21,296 nt of DNA from UBA6136 sp046305255 (GTDB taxonomy: Bacteria > Pseudomonadota > Gammaproteobacteria > Methylococcales > Methylococcaceae): the NCBI GenBank assembly GCA_046305255.1, contig JBKCCF010000080.1:1-21296 (forward strand), read 5' to 3'. Within the stretch, counting starts at the first letter, position 1. Every line of letters starts with the position of its first letter. Below, piece by piece: positions 8,549 through 16,556 of the stretch. The notes beneath the pieces were generated by a model, which was not told the origin of the DNA, ran no database searches, and worked only from the letters and a program-made list of their open reading frames with translations. Made by a program: the position numbers and the translations under genes.

Positions 8549-8763
8549 GGTTAGCCGATAGCGCTACTGATGAACCCGATTTGCCATGAGAGCCGGGCAG
8601 GATGCACGATCCAGCAAATTTTCCGGATGTAGTATAGTAACAGCAGCACCGTATAACATTCATGCAGACCGCAACCTCGGAAGATCACTCGACCGGTTCG
8701 GCTTCCTGAGACAATCTGGGCCAGACCTACCCGTCAAGCCTCACAACTACTGCTTTTCTTAAC
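8549..8763. promoter_or_regulatory. Divergent pilM / PBP1a control region
   Basis: This 215-bp non-coding region must hold both promoters. An AT-rich island at 8631-8638 reads as a good -10 on either strand: TATAGT at 8633-8638 (+) and TATACT, the complement of 8631-8636 (-). The minus-strand box has a 3/6 -35 match 17 bases away (complement of 8654-8659). The plus-strand box lacks a recognisable -35. The leader of the PBP1a gene can form a bulged stem, 8676-8683 with 8702-8710, enclosing a small CGA/TCG stem (8690-8692 with 8698-8700). No sigma-54 -24/-12 pair was seen. The promoter calls are tentative. Confidence 0.35.
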
Positions 8764-11205
8764 GTGTCCCGGACCCGCTCCAAACATCGCCGCACTGCAG
8801 TTGGATCATCCATGAGCTTCATCGCCCGGCTATTGGTAGGACTTACCGCTGGTCTCATGACCCTGGGGCTGATCATTTTCGGTATTTACCTGCATTTGCA
8901 GGCCGAACTGCCCGATCTTGCGATACTCAGGGATATTCGTTACCAGAGTCCCATGAAGATCTATAGCAGGGACGGCCTGTTGATCGGCCAATTTGGTGAG
9001 CAAATTCGCTATCCGATGTCGCTGAACACCATCCCCAAGCAAGCGGTGCAGGCTTTTCTTGCCGCCGAGGATAATCGCTTCTATGAACATCCCGGATTTG
9101 ACTACCAGGGACTGCTTCGAGCCTCTGTCTCATTGTTGCGTACCGGTGAGAAAAAGCAGGGTGGTAGCACCATCACCATGCAGGTTGCCCGTAATTTTTT
9201 CCTTAGCAATGAAAAAACCTATTTGCGCAAGGTTCGCGAAATCATGCTGGCGATGAAGATTGAGTCGGAGCTCTCCAAGGATCAGATACTCGAACTGTAT
9301 CTGAACAAAATCTATCTCGGAAACCACGCCTACGGCATCAGCGCAGCCGCCGAGGTCTATTACAACAAAACCGTTGATCAGCTCGACCTCGCGGAAATGG
9401 CAACGATAGCAGGCCTGCCCAAGGCACCATCAACCTTCAATCCCATCGTCAACCCCGATCGGGCCATGATCCGTCGCAACTACATTCTGGACAGAATGCT
9501 TTCCCTAGGCTTTATCGACCAGACAGCGCACGATGAAGCCTTGGCTACTCCCAATACTGCAGCACTGCATGAACGCAATCTTCAGGTTGATCTACCGTAT
9601 GTTGCCGAAATCGTTCGCAATCAGATGTATGACCAGTATGGGGAAGAGGCCTATAACAACGGCTATCAGGTTCGCACCACCATCGACTCGAAACTGCAAT
9701 TACTGGCCGAAGACACACTCAGAACGAGCCTGCATGATTTTGACGAACACCGCCGCTTTCGCGCCATCCGAGAGCGTGTGGACCTCAAAACGTTCAAAAC
9801 GGCAAAAGAATGGGATCAACAACTGGCAAACTTTGGGAAAATTGGCCTTACCGAACCTGGCTTGGTACTGTCACTGAAAAATGGTTCGGCTGACATCTAC
9901 ATGGGCAACGAGAAGCATCTGACGCTGACGGCAAATGATCTGAGTTGGGCCAATCGCTACCTTACCGGCAGAAGAGATGGCAAAGATGAAGCATCTGGTA
10001 ACAAGCCCCTCAAGGCGGGTGATGTGATTCGGCTCAGGGATCAGAACTCTCACTGGACATTGACTCAGATCCCCGAGGTCGGTGCCGCCATGGTTTCACT
10101 GAATCCCAAGGATGGTGCGGTGGTGGCCATCGCGGGCGGTTACGACTTCAAGTACAGCAAATTTAATCGCGCTATTCAGGCCAAACGTCAGCCCGGATCC
10201 GGCTTCAAGCCAATCGTATATACCGCGGCCCTGGAACAGGGTATGACCCCGTCCAGCATCATCAATGATGCTCCGATAAGCGTTGGCGGCTGGCATCCGC
10301 AGAATGCATCAAACCGCTACTATGGACCCACGCCCCTACGCAACGCACTGATGTACTCACGCAACGTAGTGGCTGTGAAACTTTTACAGAAAGTGGGTAT
10401 AGACAAAGCCATCAAACTGGCCCGGGAGTTTGGTTTTGAAAAAGACGAACTACCCAGAGTTCTTCCGCTGGCGCTGGGTAGCGGGTCTGCCAGCCCTCTG
10501 CGCATGGCCCAAATGTATGCGGCTTTTGCTAATGGCGGTTTCAGGGTTGATCCCTACTTCATTGCCAGCGTGGAATCCTATAATGGAAGGGTGATATATC
10601 AGGCGAACCCGCCAAACGCCTGCGTCGAGTGCGAGGACGCGGGGCAAACAACCGAGGGTACTGCCAAACGGATCATGTCACCAAAAGTTCACTTCATGAT
10701 GAATTCAATGCTGCAGGATGTGGTACGAAAAGGTACAGCCAGGAAGGCGCTTAGCCTCAACCGCTCTGACATTGCCGGTAAAACAGGTACAACCAATGAT
10801 TTTCATGACGCCTGGTTCAATGGCTACACACCTGACCTGGTCACAATCACCTGGTTTGGTTTCGACAGCTACAAATCCCTTGGTCGGGGTCAGATGGGCG
10901 GAGAATTGGCACTCCCCATGTGGATAAAATTCATGAAAGTAGCACTGGAAAACGTGCCGGAATACAGCTTCCCGCTACCTGTAGGTGTCAATATCAAGCC
11001 GGTGAAAACCCAAAACAGCAAGAACACGACCGTGCCAGAATATGAGTTCCCGGCAGACAAGGGGAACACGTCTATTGATAACGGCGAACTGGTCAAACCC
11101 AGAAAACGGCGAGATATCCCGTATGATGAAGACGGTGCCCGTGAGTCGGGACGGAATCGGCCCGCAGGCTCGTCAGGTGGTAGATCAGTCGAATCCCTAT
11201 TCTAA
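8764..11205 (+). CDS. mrcA: Penicillin-binding protein 1A, bifunctional peptidoglycan synthase
   Basis: This class A PBP polymerises glycan strands and cross-links peptides. It has 813 residues if the GTG at 8764 is used. An in-frame ATG at 8812 (residue 17) is preceded by GGA six bases upstream and lies nearer the membrane helix, so it is an equally good start. A transmembrane anchor spans about residues 20-42. The GT51 domain (about 60-240) has catalytic E102 in AAEDNRFYEH plus QGGSTITMQVARNFFLS and ELYLNKIYLG. An OB-like insert lies between the two catalytic domains. The transpeptidase motifs are S479-G-F-K482 (SxxK), S532-R-N534 and K673-T-G. A CVEC pair near residue 621 matches a pair I recall from other gammaproteobacterial PBP1a proteins. 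The gene is divergent from pilM, a widespread arrangement (ponA/pilMNOPQ). Confidence 0.95.
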   Translation: MSRTRSKHRRTAVGSSMSFIARLLVGLTAGLMTLGLIIFGIYLHLQAELPDLAILRDIRYQSPMKIYSRDGLLIGQFGEQIRYPMSLNTIPKQAVQAFLAAEDNRFYEHPGFDYQGLLRASVSLLRTGEKKQGGSTITMQVARNFFLSNEKTYLRKVREIMLAMKIESELSKDQILELYLNKIYLGNHAYGISAAAEVYYNKTVDQLDLAEMATIAGLPKAPSTFNPIVNPDRAMIRRNYILDRMLSLGFIDQTAHDEALATPNTAALHERNLQVDLPYVAEIVRNQMYDQYGEEAYNNGYQVRTTIDSKLQLLAEDTLRTSLHDFDEHRRFRAIRERVDLKTFKTAKEWDQQLANFGKIGLTEPGLVLSLKNGSADIYMGNEKHLTLTANDLSWANRYLTGRRDGKDEASGNKPLKAGDVIRLRDQNSHWTLTQIPEVGAAMVSLNPKDGAVVAIAGGYDFKYSKFNRAIQAKRQPGSGFKPIVYTAALEQGMTPSSIINDAPISVGGWHPQNASNRYYGPTPLRNALMYSRNVVAVKLLQKVGIDKAIKLAREFGFEKDELPRVLPLALGSGSASPLRMAQMYAAFANGGFRVDPYFIASVESYNGRVIYQANPPNACVECEDAGQTTEGTAKRIMSPKVHFMMNSMLQDVVRKGTARKALSLNRSDIAGKTGTTNDFHDAWFNGYTPDLVTITWFGFDSYKSLGRGQMGGELALPMWIKFMKVALENVPEYSFPLPVGVNIKPVKTQNSKNTTVPEYEFPADKGNTSIDNGELVKPRKRRDIPYDEDGARESGRNRPAGSSGGRSVESLF

Positions 11206-11290
11206 AAAACCAAAAGGGCCTTAGAGATGTCGAGACATCGTAAAACAAACGAGGAAGGCGACAGGAGAATACGTTCCGTTGGAGTAACGT

Positions 11291-11327
11291 AAAATTCGGG
11301 TTGCCCGCCGTACTTGCTGGCAACCCG
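11291..11327 (-). terminator. Rho-independent terminator of rpmE
   Basis: 11297-11305 and 11319-11327 form a perfect 9-bp inverted repeat (CGGGTTGCC / GGCAACCCG) with a 13-base loop. On the minus strand it is followed by AATTTT (complement of 11291-11296). It begins only 6 bases beyond the rpmE stop codon. There is no T-run on the plus strand, so the PBP1a transcript arriving from the left has no U-tract here. Confidence 0.7.
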
Positions 11328-11333
11328 ATCGAC

Positions 11334-11537
11334 TCAGGCGCGACTGTATCGGCGGCGGAACTTGTCGACACGGCCAGCCGTATCGACGACTCTTTGCTTA
11401 CCCGTATAGAATGGATGGCAGGCGGCACAAACCTCTATGTTGAGATCTTTGCCCAAGGTCGACTTGGTTTCGAAGGTGTTACCACAACTGCAATTTACAG
11501 TTACTGCCTCATAGGCGGGGTGTATGTCCGGCTTCAT
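11334..11537 (-). CDS. rpmE: Large ribosomal subunit protein bL31, zinc-binding form
   Basis: The protein has 67 residues and starts MKPDIHPAYEAVTV. The zinc ligands C16, C18, C37 and C40 (CSCG and CAACH) sit at the same positions as in E. coli RpmE. HPFYTGKQR and the C-terminal GRVDKF are also conserved. L31 forms part of an intersubunit bridge. The four cysteines mark the zinc-requiring paralogue (RpmE), which is replaced by the cysteine-free RpmE2/YkgM type under zinc starvation in species that carry both. GGAG lies 8 bases before the ATG. The gene stands alone, with its own candidate promoter and terminator, between the convergent PBP1a gene and the divergent exonuclease gene. Confidence 0.97.
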   Translation of the reverse strand: MKPDIHPAYEAVTVNCSCGNTFETKSTLGKDLNIEVCAACHPFYTGKQRVVDTAGRVDKFRRRYSRA

Positions 11538-11584
11538 AAATGCGTCTCCAAGGGGGGCTATCGGGTCAATGTACTAAACCCTCC

Positions 11585-11613
11585 ATACTACCTATCAACC
11601 CCTGTTTAAGCAA
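11585..11613 (-). promoter_or_regulatory. Candidate sigma-70 promoter of rpmE
   Basis: On the minus strand, TTGCTT (complement of 11608-11613) and TAGTAT (complement of 11585-11590) are separated by 17 bases. They match the consensus at 3/6 and 4/6 positions. A start about 7 bases downstream would give a leader of roughly 40 bases before the rpmE ATG. The spacing and location are good but the boxes are weak. Confidence 0.35.
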
Positions 11614-11683
11614 CCCATGCGCTTTTACCACAGGGGCGAGAGCCAAACCTCGCTCATTACAAACCGCACACGACTTCGACTCC

Positions 11684-12463
11684 ATGCGCATTATTACTCT
11701 CAACGCCAACGGCATCCGCTCGGCCAGCCGTAAAGGACTCTTCGATTGGATGGCTCAACAGAATACCGATATTCTCTGCATACAAGAAACAAAAGCGCAT
11801 CGCCAGCAACTGCTAGAATCACATTTCTGGCCCACATCACACCACGGCTACTACCATGATGCCGAAAAAAAAGGATACAGCGGCGTTGCTATCTATACTC
11901 GACAGAAACCCGATACTGTCATCGAGGGACTGGACTGGCCAGATATGGATGCTGAAGGCCGCTACCTTGAATTACGGTTTGGAAGACTCAGCATCGTTTC
12001 GATTTACATTCCTTCAGGTTCATCCAGCGAGCAGCGACAAGCGGTCAAATTCGACTTTCTAGAACGTTTTCTACCGCATTTACGCGAATGTGCATCTTCC
12101 GGGCGGGACTACATTTTTTGCGGCGACTGGAACATTGCACACAAACCCATAGACCTCAAAAACTGGAAGTCGAATCAGAAAAACTCAGGTTTCTTGCCCG
12201 AGGAGCGATCATGGCTGGATACGGTATTCAATACAGATGGATGGGTTGATGCCTTTCGAGCGCTTTATCCCGAATCCCCGGAATACACGTGGTGGTCAAA
12301 CCGAGGACAGGCCTGGGTCAACAATGTCGGCTGGCGCATAGACTACCAGGTCGTCAGTCCGAGCCTGCGGCCCGCTCTTGTCAGCGGGTCGATCTATCGG
12401 GATAACCGCTTCTCCGACCACGCCCCACTGACGATCGACTATGACTACGCTTTCCCGACTTGA
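11684..12463 (+). CDS. xthA: Exodeoxyribonuclease III family AP endonuclease
   Basis: The protein has 259 residues. It belongs to the endonuclease/exonuclease/phosphatase superfamily, ExoA/Xth type. It nicks DNA 5' of abasic sites and trims 3' blocks during base excision repair. The start MRIITLNANGIRSA at 11684 is the canonical N-terminus. The frame stays open to 11540, but the extra 48 codons lack homology and run into the rpmE start region. Visible active-site residues: N7, E35 (CIQETK), D148 and N150 (CGDWNIAH), D245 and H246 (FSDHAPL). YSGVAIY and the RIDYQVVS strand are also typical. The end overlaps the permease start by 23 bases. The symbol xthA is used for the family; exoA would also be acceptable. 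Confidence 0.93.
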   Translation: MRIITLNANGIRSASRKGLFDWMAQQNTDILCIQETKAHRQQLLESHFWPTSHHGYYHDAEKKGYSGVAIYTRQKPDTVIEGLDWPDMDAEGRYLELRFGRLSIVSIYIPSGSSSEQRQAVKFDFLERFLPHLRECASSGRDYIFCGDWNIAHKPIDLKNWKSNQKNSGFLPEERSWLDTVFNTDGWVDAFRALYPESPEYTWWSNRGQAWVNNVGWRIDYQVVSPSLRPALVSGSIYRDNRFSDHAPLTIDYDYAFPT

Positions 12464-13724
12464 AAAACTGCTAAACAAACGAATTTTGCTCTGCCTATTA
12501 ACAGGGTTCTCTTCGGGCTTGCCGCTATTTGTTCTCATCAGTCTGTTATCGGCCTGGCTACGCGAAAACGGCGTCGAACTGAAGGCTATTGGTCTGCTGG
12601 CACTGGTTCAATTTCCCTATATATGGAAATTTGCCTGGGCACCACTGTGTGATCGCTATGGATTACGGCTGGGCCGCCGACGGTCCTGGATGCTGGTCAG
12701 CCAAATTGCCCTGCTGTTCACCCTTCCCCTTTTCGGTTGGCTCTCACCTCAATCAGACCTTACCAGCATCAGCACCCTTGCATTTATGGTGGCCTTTTTT
12801 TCCGCCACTCAGGATATCGCCCTTGACGCTTATCGGCGGGAACTGCTGAAGGATGAAGAGCAAGGCATCGGAAATGTTGTGCATGTTAATGCCTACAAGA
12901 TCGCTGGACTCATACCCGGTGCTCTATCATTGATTCTGGCCGATCACCTATCCTGGCAGTGGGTATTCACCATCACCGCCCTCTTCATGATACCTGGACT
13001 CATCATGACCGTGATGGTTGCCGAACCGGCCATCACTTCCCCCCCCCGCACCCTGCGTGAGGCCATAGTGGAGCCCTTTACTGAATTTGTCGGGCGCAAA
13101 GGCTGGAATAGTGCGCTCACCGTGCTGGCTTTTATATTTCTCTACAAACTCGGGGACAGCATGGCAACATCACTAGCAACGCCGTTTTATCTGGACCTTG
13201 GCTATAGCAAGACAGAAATCGGCATGATTGCCAAAAATGCCGGCCTTTGGCCCAACGTCATTGGCGGCATTTTCGGTGGTATCTGGATGGTTAGGCTAGG
13301 CCTTAACAAAGCCCTCTGGCTTTTCGGTATCTTACAGGCACTCGTCATTCTGGGTTTTGCCTGGCTCGCAACGGCGGAACACACCATAGCCGGGCTGGCC
13401 AGCGTGATTGCAGCTGAGTCCTTTGGGGTCGGACTCGGTACAGCCGCGTTTGTAGCCTTCACCGCACAAACAACGCATCCGGCTTATGCCGCCACCCAGT
13501 TCGCCCTCTTTACCAGTCTGGCCGCGACACCTAGAACCGTCGCCAACGCTTTAACTGGTTTTCTGGTGGAAGGTGGTGCTTTGAAAATCGGCGACTTTAC
13601 GCTGTTACAGATTAATGCCCTGGGGTGGGAGCGTTTTTTTTGGGTCTGCTTTCTGGCCGCCATTCCCGGCATGCTGCTGCTGCTGAAAATAGCCCCACTG
13701 GGGAGCAGAGTGGTCAGGTCTTAA
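12441..13724 (+). CDS. ampG: AmpG-type muropeptide permease (MFS)
   Basis: This 427-residue multi-helix membrane protein resembles AmpG, which imports GlcNAc-anhydroMurNAc peptides into the cytoplasm for cell-wall recycling and beta-lactamase signalling. Seen here: GFSSGLPLFVLISLLSAWL in helix 1, then WKFAWAPLCDRYGLRLGRRR in the helix 2-3 loop, and TQDIALDAYRRELL in helix 4, which are hallmark AmpG segments. Helices continue to the C-terminus (WERFFWVCFLAAIPGMLLLL). The start codon lies inside the last 23 bases of the exonuclease gene in another frame, and no separate ribosome binding site is obvious. The two are therefore probably cotranscribed and coupled. No ampD or ampR is nearby. Transport of a related solute cannot be excluded from sequence alone. 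Confidence 0.88.
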   Translation: MTTLSRLEKLLNKRILLCLLTGFSSGLPLFVLISLLSAWLRENGVELKAIGLLALVQFPYIWKFAWAPLCDRYGLRLGRRRSWMLVSQIALLFTLPLFGWLSPQSDLTSISTLAFMVAFFSATQDIALDAYRRELLKDEEQGIGNVVHVNAYKIAGLIPGALSLILADHLSWQWVFTITALFMIPGLIMTVMVAEPAITSPPRTLREAIVEPFTEFVGRKGWNSALTVLAFIFLYKLGDSMATSLATPFYLDLGYSKTEIGMIAKNAGLWPNVIGGIFGGIWMVRLGLNKALWLFGILQALVILGFAWLATAEHTIAGLASVIAAESFGVGLGTAAFVAFTAQTTHPAYAATQFALFTSLAATPRTVANALTGFLVEGGALKIGDFTLLQINALGWERFFWVCFLAAIPGMLLLLKIAPLGSRVVRS

Positions 13725-13750
13725 GTTACACGTTTGCGGCCAACTGACTC

Positions 13751-13775
13751 AAAAAAGCCAGCCCGGAGGCTGGCT
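13751..13775 (-). terminator. Rho-independent terminator of the cytochrome c peroxidase gene
   Basis: 13756-13763 and 13768-13775 form a perfect 8-bp stem (AGCCAGCC / GGCTGGCT) with a 4-base loop. On the minus strand a run of six T follows (complement of 13751-13756, the last base shared with the stem). It lies about 22 bases past the peroxidase stop, in the convergent gap with ampG. On the plus strand the hairpin has no T-run. Confidence 0.88.
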
Positions 13776-13796
13776 CTGTACTGCAATCCGACAGAA

Positions 13797-14834
13797 TTAT
13801 TCCGTCGGGAACGCCTGATTTGCATAGGCTGGCAAACGCGGCATCTCAATCTTGGGGAATTCACCGGTAAGCCCGTTTAGGAAAGCCACAATGTCAGTGG
13901 CCTGTTCCTGAGTGATTTCCTTGTTAAGTTGCAACTTGGCCATAACCTTGACCGCCTCATCCAGCGTCTTTACTTTTCCATTGTGAAAATAAGGCGCGGT
14001 TAGAGCGATATTACGAAGAGTTGGCACTTTGAACAGATGCTTGTCAGCCTGATCCTTGGTGGCCTCGAAACGACCCAAGTCCGAAGAGAAGTCATATTTG
14101 GCTTCTAATACACCGTTTTCATGACCAGGGAATTTCTGATAGAAGCCGGTTCCTTCTGGCAGTTGAGGACCATTGAAGGCAGGACCCGAGTGACAGCCGA
14201 CGCAACCCAGTTCCGCAAAAGTATTCATTCCACGAACCTGCTGGTCACTTAATGCAGCTTTATCACCCTTGACGTACTTATCGTAGGGGCTATTCGGGGT
14301 AATCAAGGTACGCTCGTAAGCCGCGATGGCTTTAACAGCATTGTCTGCAGTGACACTGTCAGAACTGCCAAATGCGAATTCAAATGCCTTGGTGTATTCC
14401 GGCATAGCCTTCAGACGTGCAACAACATCATCCCAACTCTTCATGCCCATTTCACCGGGATTGGTGACCGGACCCCGAGCTTGCTCTTCGAGGCTGGGCG
14501 CACGCCCATCCCAAAACTGCACTGAACTGAATGCGGAGTTCCAAACTGTTGGTGCGCTGCGACCCCCGACCTGATTCTTGACACCAATGGAGCCGCTGCG
14601 GTTGTCCTCGCCTCCAGACATCACGTTGTGGCAGGAATTACAGGACAGGACACCGTTGGATGATAGGCGGACATCGTGGTAAAGCATCTTCCCGAGTTCT
14701 ACCTTTGCCGGGGTTGTAGGATTGCCAGCGGGCTCCGGCGCCTTGCTTGGCAGGGCCTGCCACTCAATAGCGGCGGCGCCGAACGATATCGCAGTCAAGG
14801 CTGACGCGACGATCAATCGCTTAGAATTGAACAT
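13797..14834 (-). CDS. Di-haem cytochrome c peroxidase (periplasmic)
   Basis: The protein has 345 residues. A Sec signal peptide (about 1-22, ending FGAAA) is followed by two c-type haem sites, CNSCH (C65-H69) and CVGCH (C211-H215). It is a bacterial CcpA/MauG-superfamily peroxidase that reduces hydrogen peroxide using electrons from small cytochromes or cupredoxins. Conserved family blocks include GRSAPTVWNSAF, VQFWDGRAPSLEEQARGP with NPGEM, and KVPTLRNIALTAPYFHNG near the C-terminus. The overall pattern is that of a true peroxidase rather than MauG. GGAGG precedes the ATG with 7 bases between. It is a single-gene unit with its own promoter (14918-14946) and terminator. Confidence 0.94.
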   Translation of the reverse strand: MFNSKRLIVASALTAISFGAAAIEWQALPSKAPEPAGNPTTPAKVELGKMLYHDVRLSSNGVLSCNSCHNVMSGGEDNRSGSIGVKNQVGGRSAPTVWNSAFSSVQFWDGRAPSLEEQARGPVTNPGEMGMKSWDDVVARLKAMPEYTKAFEFAFGSSDSVTADNAVKAIAAYERTLITPNSPYDKYVKGDKAALSDQQVRGMNTFAELGCVGCHSGPAFNGPQLPEGTGFYQKFPGHENGVLEAKYDFSSDLGRFEATKDQADKHLFKVPTLRNIALTAPYFHNGKVKTLDEAVKVMAKLQLNKEITQEQATDIVAFLNGLTGEFPKIEMPRLPAYANQAFPTE

Positions 14835-14917
14835 GATCTGATCCTCCAGATTGAAGTGTGTTTCTTGATTTTATTGACTGTGCCTTTGACGGAGTGCACT
14901 TTTTTTAATCCCCTCAA

Positions 14918-14946
14918 CTTATAGAGAACTGGAAAAAAAATTGCAA
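14918..14946 (-). promoter_or_regulatory. Sigma-70 promoter of the cytochrome c peroxidase gene, with upstream repeat
   Basis: On the minus strand TTGCAA (complement of 14941-14946, 4/6) and TATAAG (complement of 14918-14923, 5/6) are 17 bases apart. The spacer begins with a run of eight T. The predicted start lies about 75-80 bases before the peroxidase ATG. Upstream, the 8-base sequence ACCGACCG occurs twice on the plus strand (14971-14978 and 14992-14999), 21 bases apart and therefore on the same face of the helix, a possible activator site. The wider gap 14835-15145 holds only this promoter, the peroxidase ribosome binding site and the yihY terminator. Confidence 0.6.
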
Positions 14947-15016
14947 CCACCCAGCCCTTTCCGTTAACCAACCGACCGTTATTCGAGGGCCACCGACCGA
15001 CAGCAAAAAACTTGCG

Positions 15017-15041
15017 AAAAAAGACCCGCCAGAGGCGGGTC
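15017..15041 (-). terminator. Rho-independent terminator downstream of yihY
   Basis: 15023-15030 and 15034-15041 form a perfect 8-bp GC-rich stem (GACCCGCC / GGCGGGTC) with a 3-base loop. On the minus strand six T follow (complement of 15017-15022). It is about 105 bases beyond the yihY stop and upstream of the peroxidase promoter, so it separates two codirectional units. Confidence 0.88.
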
Positions 15042-15145
15042 ACAAAGGAAAGGAAGAACCATATCTACGACAGTCTCTTATTGGGGTAGTTCATAATTGA
15101 AGTGAGCACACACCCGCATGACGCAACCAATACAAACTTCATTTT

Positions 15146-16468
15146 TCAGCCAGCAGTCAAAACGAGATCACGCAAACTGAGATGGGCAACAGTACCTGCC
15201 GTTGCGTCATGCTCCAGCCTATCCAGCGCTTTTTCCACAGCGGGTAACATGAACGTTGGCCCAGCCTGCATAAGGGCCGCATCGTCCCGCCCTGTACGCA
15301 GGACTCCGAGGATATCCTTGACCTGAATGCCGGCAATGTCTCGGGCAGGTAAAAAACTCTCGTCTCCACCTGCTGTTTCCGCCAATAGCCCACCCCGTTG
15401 AAGCACCTCCAATGCCTCCTTGATTGTCTCCCAGGGCAGTAACAAATGCTCAGCCAGAGCATCCAGCGTCCAGGGCGTCTCGTTACGAATAAATCGATCG
15501 GCAATCAGTGCCATCAGGGTCAAACCCAGACCTTCCCTCATACGATTTCCGAGATCCCGGAAACGATCAAAACCCTTAACGTAGTAGGGGTGCTGAAAAT
15601 ACATGGCCGCCTGTCCCCCCATCAGCAGAATCAACCAGGACAGATCCAGCCAGATCATAAACAAAACAACGATTACCAAACTGGAATACAGGGCATGGTA
15701 GTTTGCTGAACCGGAAACAAAATGGGCAAACAGGAACCCCGCCAATTTCCAGCCAAGGCCACCGACCGTCCCGCCAAACAGGGCCGCCCGCCACGGCACC
15801 CGGGTATTTGGAATGTAGAGATAAACAAAACTGAATGCCGCGACGATCAACAATAACGACAGGACTTTGCCAGCAAGAAAAAACAGAATTCCGAATGGTT
15901 CATACGCCACCAACCTGCGAACAGCAGAGGCGCCGGGCAAGGAACTGGTCAGGCCCATGGCCGAAAACATCAGCACTGGCCCCAGGAGCGCCACACTAAT
16001 GTAGTCGCCCGCCCGCCGCATAAGACTCCGGGGCTGAGTAATACGCCAGATGTGATTAAAGGCCGTTTCTATCTTGCTCAGCATGGAGATAACGATGTAG
16101 ATCAGCGCCACCAGGCCCATGAAACTCAACACGCCAATATTGACCCGCGCCACGAAGTCGAGAATCTTGTCCACAAGGATTGGCGCCTTGTCGCCCAATG
16201 GCGAAAGTACCTGCTGTAGAAAAGGTTCCAACTGTTTGTTAACGCCGAATGTTTTGAGCAGAGAGAAGCACAGCGCGAGGCCCGGCACGATCGACAAAAG
16301 TGTTGTATAGGCCAGACTGGTTGCACGATAGTCCAGACCCTCGACGCGAATAGCCCGAACCAAGGCTCTCACCCAGGAAAAAAGGGCTGCGCCAACATAC
16401 CGGCATCTGCCGTTTAGTCTGGCGATGGAGCGCATAAATGGCATGGGATAAGGCTCATGACTCGACAT
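15146..16468 (-). CDS. yihY: YihY/BrkB family inner-membrane protein, long form
   Basis: The protein has 440 residues. It belongs to the family once mislabelled ribonuclease BN; its molecular function is not established. The signature SLAYTTLLSIVPGLALCFSL lies near residues 50-70. About six membrane helices occupy residues 50-290, including GVLSFMGLVALIYIVISML, YISVALLGPVLMFSAMGL, IPWL-like turns, and VIVVLFMIWLDLSWLILLMGGQ near 265-287. The last roughly 140 residues are soluble, with helical repeats such as WTLDALAEHLLLPWETIKEAL followed by LEVLQRGGLLAE, which resembles a winged-helix-like fold. E. coli YihY (about 290 residues) lacks this tail, but longer homologues are common in proteobacteria. 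The start is uncertain: M9 and M12 are alternatives, and none has a clear ribosome binding site. Confidence 0.88.
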   Translation of the reverse strand: MSSHEPYPMPFMRSIARLNGRCRYVGAALFSWVRALVRAIRVEGLDYRATSLAYTTLLSIVPGLALCFSLLKTFGVNKQLEPFLQQVLSPLGDKAPILVDKILDFVARVNIGVLSFMGLVALIYIVISMLSKIETAFNHIWRITQPRSLMRRAGDYISVALLGPVLMFSAMGLTSSLPGASAVRRLVAYEPFGILFFLAGKVLSLLLIVAAFSFVYLYIPNTRVPWRAALFGGTVGGLGWKLAGFLFAHFVSGSANYHALYSSLVIVVLFMIWLDLSWLILLMGGQAAMYFQHPYYVKGFDRFRDLGNRMREGLGLTLMALIADRFIRNETPWTLDALAEHLLLPWETIKEALEVLQRGGLLAETAGGDESFLPARDIAGIQVKDILGVLRTGRDDAALMQAGPTFMLPAVEKALDRLEHDATAGTVAHLSLRDLVLTAG

Positions 16469-16556
16469 AACATTGATGGCTAACCTACGTGATCACCGCG
16501 TCAGCATCCACCATGCAGCGACTTAAGCCGCAGCACCAAACTGGCGCGGTACGGAT

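Noticed and set aside
11540..11683. N-terminal extension of the exonuclease III frame by 48 codons
   Set aside because: The family starts at MRIITLNANGIRS. The extension has no homology, contains the candidate rpmE promoter, and begins right beside the rpmE start codon.
14850..14880. FNR-like site between the peroxidase promoter and its ATG
   Set aside because: On the minus strand the sequence has TTGAT followed by TTGAC as direct copies, not the inverted TTGAT-N4-ATCAA that FNR/ANR binds.
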